Notes: a model not told the origin generated them from the letters alone. Shown: positions 7,553-15,972, counted from the stretch's first letter. The stretch is 64,000 bases of DNA from Mycolicibacterium iranicum (GCF_001650495.1 NZ_LWCS01000001.1:62001-126000); one strand, 5' to 3'. Program-made: numbers and translations.

Positions 7553-9115
7553 TCAGCCCCGGTCGACGAGCGCCTGCCGGGCCGCGTTGTAGCCCGGGAT
7601 GAACGTGATGCCGGGTCCGCCGTGACACCCGGCACTCGCCAGGTACAGGCCGTCGATCGGAATTGGTTGATCTACATAGCCTTTCGGCCCCGGACGGTTG
7701 CGGCCCATCTGCTCGGGATGGATGAGACCGTGGCAGTAGTCGCCTCCCGGCGCCCCGAACATGGTGCCCATGTGCTTGGGCGTGAACGTGGTGTGGCGCA
7801 GGATCAGACTCTCGAAGTCCGGTGCGAGCTTGGTGATCTTGTCAATGACCCGCTGCCCCATCTCGGCCTTCATCTCCCCGTAGCCGGCGCGTTCCTCGGT
7901 GAGCGGAAACCACAGCGAGAACGCCGAAACGGCATGCTTACCCGGCGGCGCCAGGTCCGGATCGTTCGCCGACGGGATCTGCAGCGCGATGGCGGGATCA
8001 GCGGGCACGACGCCGCGCTGCGAGTCCTCCCACTGCTGCTGAAGTTCTTCGGGCGTGGTGAAAATGCCGATGGCCGACTGATATTCGGGATCGTTGAGCA
8101 CCTCGTAGGGCGCCGCGAACGTGGGCGGACCGTCCAGCGCAAAGTGCATCTGCAGATAACTGCCCCGATGGTCGATGTGGGAGAACCGTTCCCGCAGCTC
8201 GGCAGGGACGGCGCCACCGTCGATGAGCTTGTTGACCGTGAGGTCGGGCGCGAGGTTGGACACCACGATCGGCGCGGTCAGCGTCGACCCGTCCTCCAGC
8301 CGCACCCCCGTCACGTGTCCGTCGTCGACGAGGATCTCGTCGACCTTGCTGCGCAGGCGCAGCTCCCCGCCCGCCGCGGTGAGCATCTGCAGCAGGTGCT
8401 CGGTGACCGCACCCATGCCGCCGACGAACTTCTTGATCAGTGTCGCGTTCTCATCCGGCACGGCGAGCCCGAACGCCAGTGCCGCAGCACTTCCGGGCGT
8501 GCATGGCCCGCGGTAGGTTGTATTGACCGCGAGGAAGGCGAGCATGCCGCGCAGCGCGCCGTGCTTCTCGCGGTCGGGGAGGTAACGGTCGAGCACATCG
8601 GTGACGGAGCCGAACAGGATGTCGCTGACGGCCTGGCGCTCGAATTCGTTGGTGGCACAGGCGAACATCTCGTCCAACGTTTTCGGCGGCTGGGCCGCGT
8701 CGAACCGCCCCAGTGCCCTCGTCGGCGCCTGGCACCACGCCATCAGCCCCGCCATGCCGTTGACCGCCTCGGCACCGTGCACCTCGTTGAGGTGGGTCAG
8801 CAGCTTCATCGGGTCGGTGTAATAGATCAGCGGATCGTCGCCGATGCCCCGCAGTTGCACCGACATGACGTCGAGGTCGACGGTCGGCAGGTCTGCGAGT
8901 CCGAGCGCGTCGCTGACGACCGCTGAGGTGGGCACCTGCACCGATCCGGCGATCTCGAACCGGAAGCCGTCGAAGAGTTCGACGGTCGAGGCCATGCCAC
9001 CGGCATAAAGCTTGAAATCCAGGCACAGGGTGCGCAACCCCGCCTGCTGCATGAGTGCCGCTGCGGTGAGCCCGTTGTGGCCCGCGCCGACGACGATCGC
9101 GTCGAAGTCCGTCAT
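7553..9115 (-). CDS. FAD-dependent oxidoreductase, phytoene dehydrogenase (CrtI)-like
   Basis: 520 residues. The N-terminus has the dinucleotide motif VVGAGHNGLTAA and the C-terminus has the family's FAD-binding block (PIDGLYLASAGCHGGPGITFIPGYNAA). It belongs to the NAD(P)/FAD oxidoreductase family that includes carotenoid desaturases/isomerases and many mycobacterial orphan members. No phytoene synthase or other carotenoid gene lies nearby, so carotenoid chemistry is not implied. A TetR gene lies directly upstream on the same strand, and a 15-bp inverted repeat sits between them, so TetR-controlled expression is likely. Confidence 0.85.
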   Translation of the reverse strand: MTDFDAIVVGAGHNGLTAAALMQQAGLRTLCLDFKLYAGGMASTVELFDGFRFEIAGSVQVPTSAVVSDALGLADLPTVDLDVMSVQLRGIGDDPLIYYTDPMKLLTHLNEVHGAEAVNGMAGLMAWCQAPTRALGRFDAAQPPKTLDEMFACATNEFERQAVSDILFGSVTDVLDRYLPDREKHGALRGMLAFLAVNTTYRGPCTPGSAAALAFGLAVPDENATLIKKFVGGMGAVTEHLLQMLTAAGGELRLRSKVDEILVDDGHVTGVRLEDGSTLTAPIVVSNLAPDLTVNKLIDGGAVPAELRERFSHIDHRGSYLQMHFALDGPPTFAAPYEVLNDPEYQSAIGIFTTPEELQQQWEDSQRGVVPADPAIALQIPSANDPDLAPPGKHAVSAFSLWFPLTEERAGYGEMKAEMGQRVIDKITKLAPDFESLILRHTTFTPKHMGTMFGAPGGDYCHGLIHPEQMGRNRPGPKGYVDQPIPIDGLYLASAGCHGGPGITFIPGYNAARQALVDRG

Positions 9116-9134
9116 GGGCTGAGGCTGACACGCT

Positions 9135-9168
9135 CGTGATGTTTTGTCAATAATGACAAAACATCACG
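9135..9168. promoter_or_regulatory. 15-bp perfect inverted repeat, probable TetR operator
   Basis: Arms CGTGATGTTTTGTCA (9135-9149) and its exact complement (9154-9168) are separated by ATAA. It lies between the TetR gene stop (9178) and the dehydrogenase start (9115). No T-tract follows on the minus strand, so an operator is more likely than a classic terminator, though a hairpin role in mRNA is possible. Confidence 0.7.
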
Positions 9169-9177
9169 ACGCCGAGA

Positions 9178-9783
9178 TCAGGCGGGGTTTTCGATGCCGG
9201 TGCGCAGCAGTTCCAGCGCGTGCCTGCAGAGCCGGTCCAGTTCGGGGAGCGACCTGTCGTCGCCCAGCATCCAGACCTCCATCGCACCGAACACCGCGGC
9301 GGCGATGCAGCGCGCGGTCACGGTGATGCGCATCCGTTCATCCGTGCCCGGCGAAGCGCCGTTGGTTTTGGTCATGTGCTCTTCGACCGCCTCGGCGAAG
9401 TCCGCCTCGACCTGCCTGATGTGACGGACGATGCGGCTGGCGTCCAGTTCCTGGGAACGCATCGTGGCGATCTTGGTGACCGCCCAGCCGTCGTACGGCG
9501 AATCCATGATCGCGGCCTGTACCGACTCGATGATCGGATCGTCGGGCGAACGCGCCGCCAGAGCGGACCGGAACCAATGCAAGCCCGCGTCGTAGTCGGC
9601 GAACAGCAGGTCGTGCTTGGATGCAAAATGCCGATAGAACGTGCGCAGCGACACTCCGGCGTCGGCGGCGATCTGCTCGGCCGTCGTGTCCTCCACGCCC
9701 TGAGCGAGGAAGCGCACCACGGCGGCCTGCCGCAGCGCTTCCCTCGTGCGCTCGCTGCGTACCGTCTGAGCAGGCCGGACCAT
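9178..9783 (-). CDS. TetR family transcriptional regulator
   Basis: 201 residues. The N-terminal helix-turn-helix is typical: REALRQAAVVRFLAQGVEDT, then TAEQIAADAGVSLRTFYRHF. The C-terminal ligand domain ends with a helix-rich DDRSLPELDRLCRHALELL. It probably represses the downstream dehydrogenase through the inverted repeat at 9135-9168. A TAATTT -10 (9795-9790 on the minus strand) ends 6 nt before the ATG, so its transcript may be leaderless. Divergent from the MBL hydrolase gene, which it could also control. Confidence 0.88.
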   Translation of the reverse strand: MVRPAQTVRSERTREALRQAAVVRFLAQGVEDTTAEQIAADAGVSLRTFYRHFASKHDLLFADYDAGLHWFRSALAARSPDDPIIESVQAAIMDSPYDGWAVTKIATMRSQELDASRIVRHIRQVEADFAEAVEEHMTKTNGASPGTDERMRITVTARCIAAAVFGAMEVWMLGDDRSLPELDRLCRHALELLRTGIENPA

Positions 9784-9898
9784 GTGCGTAAATTACCCCA
9801 CCCGGTCGTCCGGACTTGCGAACACGATCGCCTGATTTGACTTGCCAGCCGGTGAGTCCGTTGACTGGCCTGCAGCAGGCAACGTCGGGGGGACGTTT

Positions 9899-10693
9899 GT
9901 GAAAGTTCATCATCTCAACTGCGGAACGCTACGACCCGTGGCCACGCCCGACGTGGTGTGCCACGTGTTGGTGGTCGAGTCCGATGCCGGTTTGGTCCTG
10001 GTCGATTCGGGCTTCGGCACCCGCGACTGCGCCAACCCCGGCGAGTTCGGGCGTATCAGACGAGGGCTCTTGAAGCCGGCGCTCGATCGCGCTGAGACCG
10101 CCGCACACCAACTCCCCCTGCTGGGTTTTGCGCTGTCCGACGTCCGCCACATCATCGTCACCCACTTCGACTTCGACCACATCGGCGGGCTCGCGGACTT
10201 CCCCGACGCCCGGGTCCACGTCACCGCGGTAGAAGCGTTCAGCGCCATACGATCTCGCGCGATCGCCAACCGGTTGCGCTATCAGTCCGCGCAGTGGGCG
10301 CACGGCCCGCGGATCGTCGAGCACGACATCGACGGTGAGCGTTGGCGCGGTTTCGCCGCCGCACGAGAGCTGACCGAGATCGGGCCGGGCTTTGCGATGG
10401 TGTCACTGCCCGGACACACCGATGGGCACGCGTGCGTGGCCGTCGACGCAGGCGAACGCTGGCTGCTACACGCCGGCGACGCGTTCTTCCATATCAGCCA
10501 GATCACCGGCGGAACCCCGCCGATGCCGAAAGCGTTGGCAGGCTTCGAGATGGTTGTCGCCAACAACCGAAAGAAGGTCAGGGAAAACCATTCTCGACTG
10601 GCCGAGCTGTACCGGCGCCAAGAGCCCGATCTCAGAATCCTGTGCAGCCACGACCCCACGCTCTTCGAGCACGCGAAGGCCGAAAGCTCCTAG
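9899..10693 (+). CDS. MBL-fold metallo-hydrolase (lactonase-like)
   Basis: 264 residues from GTG 9899, preceded by a GGGGGGA ribosome-binding site; a TTG at 9842 is less likely. The fold is shown by VLVDSGFGTRD, the metal motif THFDFDHIGGL, LPGHTDGHA, HAGDAFF and CSHDP. The usual HxHxDH reads HFDFDH here, with the second histidine replaced by Asp. That variant occurs in some quorum-lactonase-like relatives and may alter metal binding. Likely a cytoplasmic hydrolase; substrate unknown. Its stop overlaps the stop of the convergent TetR gene (CTAG). Confidence 0.82.
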   Translation: MKVHHLNCGTLRPVATPDVVCHVLVVESDAGLVLVDSGFGTRDCANPGEFGRIRRGLLKPALDRAETAAHQLPLLGFALSDVRHIIVTHFDFDHIGGLADFPDARVHVTAVEAFSAIRSRAIANRLRYQSAQWAHGPRIVEHDIDGERWRGFAAARELTEIGPGFAMVSLPGHTDGHACVAVDAGERWLLHAGDAFFHISQITGGTPPMPKALAGFEMVVANNRKKVRENHSRLAELYRRQEPDLRILCSHDPTLFEHAKAESS

Positions 10694-11274
10694 CTCCCCG
10701 GCAGACTGAGGAGCGCGATGGACGCGTCGACAGCCTCATCGGTCACGTCGCTCATCCTGCCGCCCTCCTCCACCGTGATCGCCGTGAGCTCCCGCAGGCC
10801 GCCGAGCAGCATGATGATGCGGCCACGCGACACCGGACCGATGCCCGCCGCGCGGAATTCGTCGGTGGCACCCAGCGTTCCGACCATGTCGATGAAGTGG
10901 TCCATGGCGTCGCGCTGAAGTTCGCGGGCCACAGCTCCGAGGGACGGCACGTCACGAATCCAGCTGAGCATCAACGCCGAACGGGCCTCACCGGAAGAGA
11001 TCCACGCCTCGATAGCCTGCCGCACCTGCTTCTGCCACGGCGCGCTGGGGTCGACCGCGTCCGAGATCTGCCGGATCTGATCGGCATTGGCGTCCGACAG
11101 CAGAGCGACGAAACATGCTTCCCTGCTGTCGAAATGCTCGTAGAACGTGCGACGCGACGTCCTGGCGCGCCGCACGATATCGGCGACGGTGGTCTTCGGG
11201 TAACCATCCTCGGCGATCGACTCCTCAAGCGCGTCGAGCAGCCGCTGGCGAAAATCTTTCATGTCACCCGACAT
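10690..11274 (-). CDS. TetR family transcriptional regulator
   Basis: 194 residues from ATG 11274 (MSGDMKDFRQRLLDALEESI), with the DNA-binding domain TTVADIVRRARTSRRTFYEHF and an all-helical ligand domain. A second ATG at 11262 could also be used. The inverted repeat CATGTC-ACCC-GACATG (11260-11275) covers the start region and may be an autoregulatory operator. The gene follows the secreted chorismate mutase on the same strand (11-bp gap) and is convergent with the MBL hydrolase. Confidence 0.85.
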   Translation of the reverse strand: MSGDMKDFRQRLLDALEESIAEDGYPKTTVADIVRRARTSRRTFYEHFDSREACFVALLSDANADQIRQISDAVDPSAPWQKQVRQAIEAWISSGEARSALMLSWIRDVPSLGAVARELQRDAMDHFIDMVGTLGATDEFRAAGIGPVSRGRIIMLLGGLRELTAITVEEGGRMSDVTDEAVDASIALLSLPGS

Positions 11275-11285
11275 GTTCCCATGCT

Positions 11286-11843
11286 CTAGCGGCAGTAGTT
11301 TCGCGTTGCGAAGTCGATGGCCTGCCGGTAGAGGGGATCGAGGCCGCGCTGTTGCACCACTGTCGTCTTCGCGCGGTCGAGCTCGGGACGGCAGGCCGGC
11401 GAATGCAACTTGCCCCATTCGTCGGCCATCAGCGTCACCATCTCGCGGTTGAGCGCGTCGATGACGCCGCGCGAGGAGGCCAGGTCGGGCGAGTCGACGG
11501 GCGCGACGGCCGGATCGAACTTCCACTGGGCCAACCGGGTGTATTCGATCGCGACGGTCGCGTCGATCTGGTCGCGAAACGCGGTCGTCACGTACGCCGG
11601 GTCGATGTTGAGGGTCGTCGCCTCCGCAGACACCGCGTCGAGGACCTGTTGCTCACGTGCCGGGTCTTCAATCAGCCCGCCGGTGTGGAACTTGTTGGCG
11701 GCGATCGGCTCGGCGACCTGCAGCCGGCGGGTGGCGGCGTCGACCAGGTCGACGAGCGTGGTGCTCGGCTGGGCGGCCGCGGCAGGCGCAACAAGCATCG
11801 CGAACGCGGAGAAAACGAAGATCGAGGCGAGGAGACGAGTCAT
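11286..11843 (-). CDS. Secreted chorismate mutase (AroQ gamma class)
   Basis: 185 residues with a signal peptide (RLLASIFVFSAFAMLVAPAAAA). The all-helical mature domain LVDLVDAATRRLQVAEPIAA resembles the exported M. tuberculosis enzyme (Rv1885c). Likely active-site residues are visible: K in AANKF, R in DPAREQQ, the T/E pair in DATVAIEYTRL, and R in ASSRGVIDALN. It converts chorismate to prephenate outside the cytoplasm, where its purpose is unclear. Two cysteines (CRPELD and the C-terminal YCR) may form a disulfide. It ends 11 bp before the TetR gene. Confidence 0.85.
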   Translation of the reverse strand: MTRLLASIFVFSAFAMLVAPAAAAQPSTTLVDLVDAATRRLQVAEPIAANKFHTGGLIEDPAREQQVLDAVSAEATTLNIDPAYVTTAFRDQIDATVAIEYTRLAQWKFDPAVAPVDSPDLASSRGVIDALNREMVTLMADEWGKLHSPACRPELDRAKTTVVQQRGLDPLYRQAIDFATRNYCR

Positions 11844-11868
11844 CGCAGACCATCATGCACCGAAATTG

Positions 11869-11945
11869 TGGTGGCCAGGGCCGGGATCGAACCGGCGACC
11901 TTCCGCTTTTCAGGCGGACGCTCGTACCAACTGAGCTACCTGGCC
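11869..11945 (-). tRNA. tRNA-Phe (GAA)
   Basis: 77 nt including an encoded CCA. Acceptor GGCCAGG pairs with CCTGGCC. D-arm GCTCAGTTGGTACGAGC, anticodon loop CTGAAAA on a TCCGC/GCGGA stem, T-arm GGTTCGATCC. All four arms fold. Confidence 0.97.
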
Positions 11946-11984
11946 GGACGGCACGACCACTTGCCTCCAAGTGCCTCGCCGTGA

Positions 11985-12061
11985 TGGCGACCCTGACGGG
12001 ACTCGAACCCGCGACCTCCGCCGTGACAGGGCGGCGCGCTAACCAACTGCGCCACAGGGCC
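11985..12061 (-). tRNA. tRNA-Asp (GTC)
   Basis: 77 nt with encoded CCA. Acceptor GGCCCTG/CAGGGTC (one G-U), anticodon loop CTGTCAC on a CCGCC/GGCGG stem, T-arm GGTTCGAGTCC. Lies 39 bp upstream of tRNA-Phe on the same strand. Confidence 0.97.
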
Positions 12062-12100
12062 TTACTGTGCTGCTCCTCCCACCGTGGTGGTCGTCGCGTG

Positions 12101-12173
12101 TACCCCCAACGGGATTCGAACCCGTGCTACCGCCGTGAAAGGGCGGCGTCCTAGGCCACTAGACGATGGGGGC
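12101..12173 (-). tRNA. tRNA-Glu (TTC)
   Basis: 73 nt, CCA not encoded. Acceptor GCCCCCA/TGGGGGT, anticodon loop CTTTCAC on a CCGCC/GGCGG stem, T-loop GGTTCGAATCC. First in the leftward Glu-Asp-Phe cluster. Confidence 0.97.
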
Positions 12174-12299
12174 CTATTCCGAATTCCTCCGGGGTACTCG
12201 CAACGCTCATGACGTTGGGAGCTTCGATAGCTTAGGGTACCGACACCCAAATCCTCAAACGGGCTGCGTGCCGTATCCTTTTGCAGTCCACAAGACATT

Positions 12300-12372
12300 G
12301 CCCCTATAGCTCAGTTGGTAGAGCTACGGACTTTTAATCCGCAGGTCGCAGGTTCGAGCCCTGCTGGGGGCA
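12300..12372 (+). tRNA. tRNA-Lys (TTT)
   Basis: 73 nt, CCA not encoded. Acceptor GCCCCTA/TGGGGGC, D-arm GCTCAGTTGGTAGAGC, anticodon loop CTTTTAA. Divergent from the Glu-Asp-Phe cluster; a TATCCT element (12274-12279) upstream could be its -10. Confidence 0.97.
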
Positions 12373-12552
12373 CAAAGCCGGCCCGGGCCGTCATCTCACG
12401 GCAGCTACGTCACCAGCGCGCAGCCGCAGAGCCAGGTGTCGCCCGCGGCGAGGAGCCGGTGGGAATTCGACGTTGCCGTCGATGCGCCGAGTGCGCGCTC
12501 AATGTGCACTTTCAGCGGCGTGTCGCCAAACACGCGCGCCTCGCGGTGCGAG
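12373..12552. other. Non-coding gap after tRNA-Lys
   Basis: 180 bp between tRNA-Lys and the convergent secreted-protein gene. Open frames here are shadows. I see no convincing gene or terminator. Confidence 0.5.
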
Positions 12553-13230
12553 TCAGCGGTAGTAGACCTCGTCGCCGTCGGGATAGCCGCCGCCCGTCGT
12601 GGTGATGTGCACGTGGTCGTAGTGCCCGTAGCCGCCGGACCGGGCGCCGCCCGGCGTGTAGTACACGCCGCGCCAGATCGCGTCCTGGATGCCGAAGCGC
12701 TTCGCGTTCTCCAGCACATAGGCGACGATCTGGTTGCCCAGCGCGATGCCGGACTCGGAGCCGGGGTTGGGAATCATCACGTCGAGAGCGAGGCCCTCGG
12801 GATGCCATCGCAGCGCGTCCTGGCGCACTCCGCCGATGTTGTTGATCTCCGGGAAGACCTCGCTGATGCTGCGCGCGGTCAGAATCGTCCTGACCTGGAG
12901 TCCGCGTTCGGGCGCGACTCCCGCGGGCAGCGCACGGCTCACGACTCGCCAACGCGACGCGGAAGCCAGCGAGGCCGACTCCGCATTGGGGCCACCATCG
13001 ACGATCAGGGGCGGTCCAGGCGCGGGCGCGCCCGCCGCCACGACCTCCACGTTCCAGGGTGCGGCGGCCTCGGGAAGGACGGGCGGAGGAGCAGAGACCG
13101 GCGCGGCCTCGGCAACCTCGGCGGCCGGTGTCGTGTCGCTCTGGGCCAGCAGTAAGACGGCCGCCGGAGCCAACGCGGTCAACGCGTACACCGGACTACG
13201 CCGCTTCTTCGGTAGGGAGTGCCGACCCAC
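12553..13230 (-). CDS. Secreted protein with ARB_07466/VldE-like C-terminal domain
   Basis: 225 residues from GTG 13230 (VGRHSLPKKRRSPVYALTAL); this GRHSxP start is common in actinobacterial secreted proteins. It was preferred over the ATG pair at 13272/13269. An N-terminal hydrophobic segment is followed by an Ala/Pro-rich linker. The C-terminal domain contains RWHPEGLALDVMIPNPGS and ends in YGHYDHVHIT, the His/Asp pattern of the ARB_07466-type fold related to M15 peptidases. Probably a cell-envelope protein; activity unproven. Confidence 0.75.
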   Translation of the reverse strand: MGRHSLPKKRRSPVYALTALAPAAVLLLAQSDTTPAAEVAEAAPVSAPPPVLPEAAAPWNVEVVAAGAPAPGPPLIVDGGPNAESASLASASRWRVVSRALPAGVAPERGLQVRTILTARSISEVFPEINNIGGVRQDALRWHPEGLALDVMIPNPGSESGIALGNQIVAYVLENAKRFGIQDAIWRGVYYTPGGARSGGYGHYDHVHITTTGGGYPDGDEVYYR

Positions 13231-13363
13231 GCACAGCAACATAACGAAAATCTGCGCAAAATACACCATCAATCTGCAGAACTGAACTCGACGCGCAGAT
13301 CGTTACCCGACCGCGACCAATCGGTGAGCGTAGCTATATCCGCAGGTCAGAAGGCTGATTTCG

Positions 13364-14260
13364 CTACACGGTGACCAGTAAAGCCGCCAGCGCCAAGACG
13401 AGCAGAATTGCCCCGGCTGCAAGCATCGCGCCGGTGCGGCGAGGTGGCTGCGCGGGAGCGTCGAGACTCGCGCGCATCTGCTCGGCCGTGGCGAACCGCC
13501 ACCGGGGATCGCGGGCCATCGCACGTTCGATCGTTGTCACCAACGCCGGGTCGACGTCGGGCCGCAGTGACGACAACGGCGCCAGTGCTCCCGCGGCGAT
13601 GGCCTCGGCCAGTGCGCTCAAATTCTCCTGCGGGTACGCGCGACGCGCGGTCAGCGCCTCGTACGCCACGACGCCGAGTGCATAGAGGTCGTCGCTCGGT
13701 GTCGCGGGCCTGCCGGCGATCCGATCAGCGGGCAGGTAGGCCATCGTCCCGAAAACGCGGTTCGTCAGCGTCTGCGGCGTGTCCGGACTCTTGGCCACGC
13801 CGAAGTCGGCGATCTTCACGTCGCCGAACTCGGTGAACAGGATGTTGGCGGGCTTGATGTCGCGGTGCAGGACTCCGCACGAGTGCGCGGCGCTCAGCGC
13901 CGACAACACATCCCTCATGATCGCGCGCACGTGGTCGGCCGGCAGCGGGCCGTTGCGCGCCAGCACGTCCGCCAGGTTCTGCCCCGGCAGCCGCTCCAAG
14001 ACGATGTAATGCCTGCCGTCGTGCACCCCGCTGTCGTGGACGGCGACAACGTGCGGGTGGTTGAGGGCGGCGGCGGCACGCGCCTCGGTTGCGAAGCGCC
14101 TGCGGGTGTCGGGCTGGGCGGATACCGAGGGATAGAGCAATTTGACGGCCACGGGACGGCCGAGCCGCTTATCCCAGGCGTCGCGTACCTCGGCCATACC
14201 GCCACGGCCCAGGACTCGACCCAGCTCGTAGCGGCCGCCAAGGACCTCCGGCGCCTGCAT
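13364..14260 (-). CDS. Membrane-anchored Ser/Thr protein kinase without sensor domain
   Basis: 298 residues. The Hanks-type kinase domain carries GRGGMAEV (18-25), the ATP-binding lysine in VAVK (K40), HRDIKPAN (132-139) and DFG (152-154). One C-terminal membrane helix (about 278-297) ends the protein, so there is no extracytoplasmic sensor, unlike PknA/B/D. The usual APE motif after GTxxY reads PAD (YLPADR), a conservative change. A GGAGGT site precedes the ATG. The phosphorylation target is unknown. Confidence 0.88.
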   Translation of the reverse strand: MQAPEVLGGRYELGRVLGRGGMAEVRDAWDKRLGRPVAVKLLYPSVSAQPDTRRRFATEARAAAALNHPHVVAVHDSGVHDGRHYIVLERLPGQNLADVLARNGPLPADHVRAIMRDVLSALSAAHSCGVLHRDIKPANILFTEFGDVKIADFGVAKSPDTPQTLTNRVFGTMAYLPADRIAGRPATPSDDLYALGVVAYEALTARRAYPQENLSALAEAIAAGALAPLSSLRPDVDPALVTTIERAMARDPRWRFATAEQMRASLDAPAQPPRRTGAMLAAGAILLVLALAALLVTV

Positions 14261-14471
14261 ACCTCCAAGCTAACCGGTCCGCGGTGAACGCAAACCTCAC
14301 GCGCGGGCACCGTTGCACGTTTCGACTTGTCCGACGGCGACGCGCGGCCGCTCAGGTCTTGCCCGCGGAGTTCATCGCGGTTGCCCAGGACGCCAAGCGA
14401 AACTTCCCAGTGCAGAAAGACCCCGCTTCGGACGGCGGCAGGATGTGCGGCGGATCGTATGATCAAGGTCG

Positions 14472-14828
14472 ATGCGCGACAGCGGAGTTCACCGATCTTT
14501 TGGCCACCGCCACCCCGTGGTGACGGTGCTGGCCGCGGTGACCGCCGCGTGGTGGCTGTGGCAGGGCTGGTACGAGGCGCTCGCAGTGGTCGTCGTGATC
14601 GGCCTGATCGCGGTCGCGCGCAAGCGCCGCCGCACTGCGATCCTTCGCGATGCCGGACTGCGGGCCCGCGCCGACTACGAGCACCGGTTGAGTCTGGCCG
14701 GCGATCCGCGGGGTCTCTACGGGCGCTATTCGCCCGCCGGACCAAACTGGTATCCCGACCCCCAGAACCCTCGCTGGCTGCGCTACTTCGACGGCCTCGC
14801 GTGGACACCGCACGTGGTGCGCCGCTGA
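14472..14828 (+). CDS. DUF2510 membrane protein
   Basis: 118 residues with one hydrophobic region (about 15-48). The C-terminal DUF2510 motif WYPDPQNPRWLRYFDGLAWT is a Trp-rich module common in actinobacterial membrane proteins and of unknown function. A TATGAT -10 (14458-14463) ends 8 nt before the ATG, so the mRNA has almost no leader. The 211 bp between it and the divergent kinase hold both promoters and no other gene. Confidence 0.8.
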   Translation: MRDSGVHRSFGHRHPVVTVLAAVTAAWWLWQGWYEALAVVVVIGLIAVARKRRRTAILRDAGLRARADYEHRLSLAGDPRGLYGRYSPAGPNWYPDPQNPRWLRYFDGLAWTPHVVRR

Positions 14829-14883
14829 GCGCCAAGCCGTCGGCGGGCCCGTGATCCCGACGCCGGAGACGACGCTTGGGCGG

Positions 14884-15903
14884 TCAGACCTTCGGGCAGT
14901 AGAAGTGCGGGTCGTCGCGGTACTCCAGGGGCGGCAGGTTGCGCGCCGGGGTCTGCACCAGCGGTGCGTCTACCGGCAGCCGTCCGGTGGCGCGGTCCCA
15001 CGCCGAACGCTTGCGCGGATGCATCATCATGCGTTTCGGCATCAGCTTCACGACGTGGTGGACGACCTTTCCGAACAGGCGATGGGCACGGTCCTGCCGG
15101 GGAGACCAGCTGTAGCCCATCAGCTCGCGAACCGCAGGGTCGAACAATCCCACGGTGGTGAAGTTGAAGAACCGTTGCATGACAGTGAGATTGAGCCGCC
15201 ACAGCCAGTCCGGCAGCCATTCCAGCGAGGGATGCTTCGGCATCGTCGACAGGTCGAGAACCGTCCTGGCAGCCCAATTGTTCTCAAGCACGTTGTGGCA
15301 CATGTGATCCCAGTATTCGCAGAACTCTTCCCAAGACTTCGGGACCGGACGCATGCTCATGCCGTACATGCGGTACCACGTGATGTGCTCGTCGAAGAGC
15401 TGCCGTTTCTGCGCCTCGGTGAGCCCGCCGCCCAGCCACTCGGCAGCCAACAGTGTCGACTTGAAGAACGTGGCGTGCGCCCAATAGAACACCTCCGGAC
15501 TCAGCGCGCTGTACCGGCGGCCCTGCTCGTCGACGCCCTTGATCCCGATGTGATAGTCGCGGACCTCCGCCCCGGTCTGCGGGGCGCGAAATCCGTCGAA
15601 CACCACTCCCCCGATCGGATACACCGACCGGAACAACCGCGGCATCCGTTCCATGAAGAAGATGGAGTGCTGCTGGACGGCGGCGCCGAGTTGGGGGTGC
15701 ATGTTCTGCATCGACCCGGCCCACGGGCCCTGCAGCATTCCGGTCCATTGACCGAAGTAGCGCCACGTCAGCGAGTCGGGCCCAAGCGGTACCGGCGGGG
15801 CGTCATAGCCGCCCCCGGTAACGGGACAGCCCACCGCGGAGACATTCGGCTCGGCGCAGGATGTGCTGGTCACAGGGCATGCCGCAGACGTATCTTGGGT
15901 CAC
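14884..15903 (-). CDS. DUF2236 oxygenase family protein (MpaB/latex-clearing-like)
   Basis: 339 residues matching the DUF2236 layout: SLTWRYFGQWTGMLQGPWAGSM, FYWAHATFFKSTLLAAEW, and a histidine-containing DEHITWYRMYGMSM. Characterised relatives bind b-type heme and act as oxygenases or peroxygenases; histidines that could ligate heme are present, but the substrate is unknown. The N-terminus holds several cysteines before the domain and no signal peptide. Divergent from the TetR gene at 15973, with a TGAC-N10-GTCA dyad between, so regulation by that TetR is likely. Confidence 0.8.
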   Translation of the reverse strand: MTQDTSAACPVTSTSCAEPNVSAVGCPVTGGGYDAPPVPLGPDSLTWRYFGQWTGMLQGPWAGSMQNMHPQLGAAVQQHSIFFMERMPRLFRSVYPIGGVVFDGFRAPQTGAEVRDYHIGIKGVDEQGRRYSALSPEVFYWAHATFFKSTLLAAEWLGGGLTEAQKRQLFDEHITWYRMYGMSMRPVPKSWEEFCEYWDHMCHNVLENNWAARTVLDLSTMPKHPSLEWLPDWLWRLNLTVMQRFFNFTTVGLFDPAVRELMGYSWSPRQDRAHRLFGKVVHHVVKLMPKRMMMHPRKRSAWDRATGRLPVDAPLVQTPARNLPPLEYRDDPHFYCPKV

Positions 15904-15936
15904 TACTGCTCTTCTCGCCGACGCATCACGAAACTT

Positions 15937-15954
15937 TGACTACAGACGTTGTCA
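15937..15954. promoter_or_regulatory. Imperfect inverted repeat, probable TetR operator
   Basis: TGACTACAGACGTTGTCA pairs TGACnAC with GTnGTCA and lies in the 69-bp gap between the divergent DUF2236 oxygenase and TetR genes, a common arrangement for a local repressor. Confidence 0.55.
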
Positions 15955-15972
15955 CTTTAGCTTAGGAGGACC

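Noticed and set aside
7553..9115. Carotenoid biosynthesis locus
   Set aside because: Only one CrtI-like flavoprotein; no crtB, crtE or lycopene cyclase in the neighbourhood.
11869..12372. Integration site (att) within the tRNA cluster
   Set aside because: No integrase, no repeated tRNA 3' ends and no foreign-looking island next to the tRNAs.
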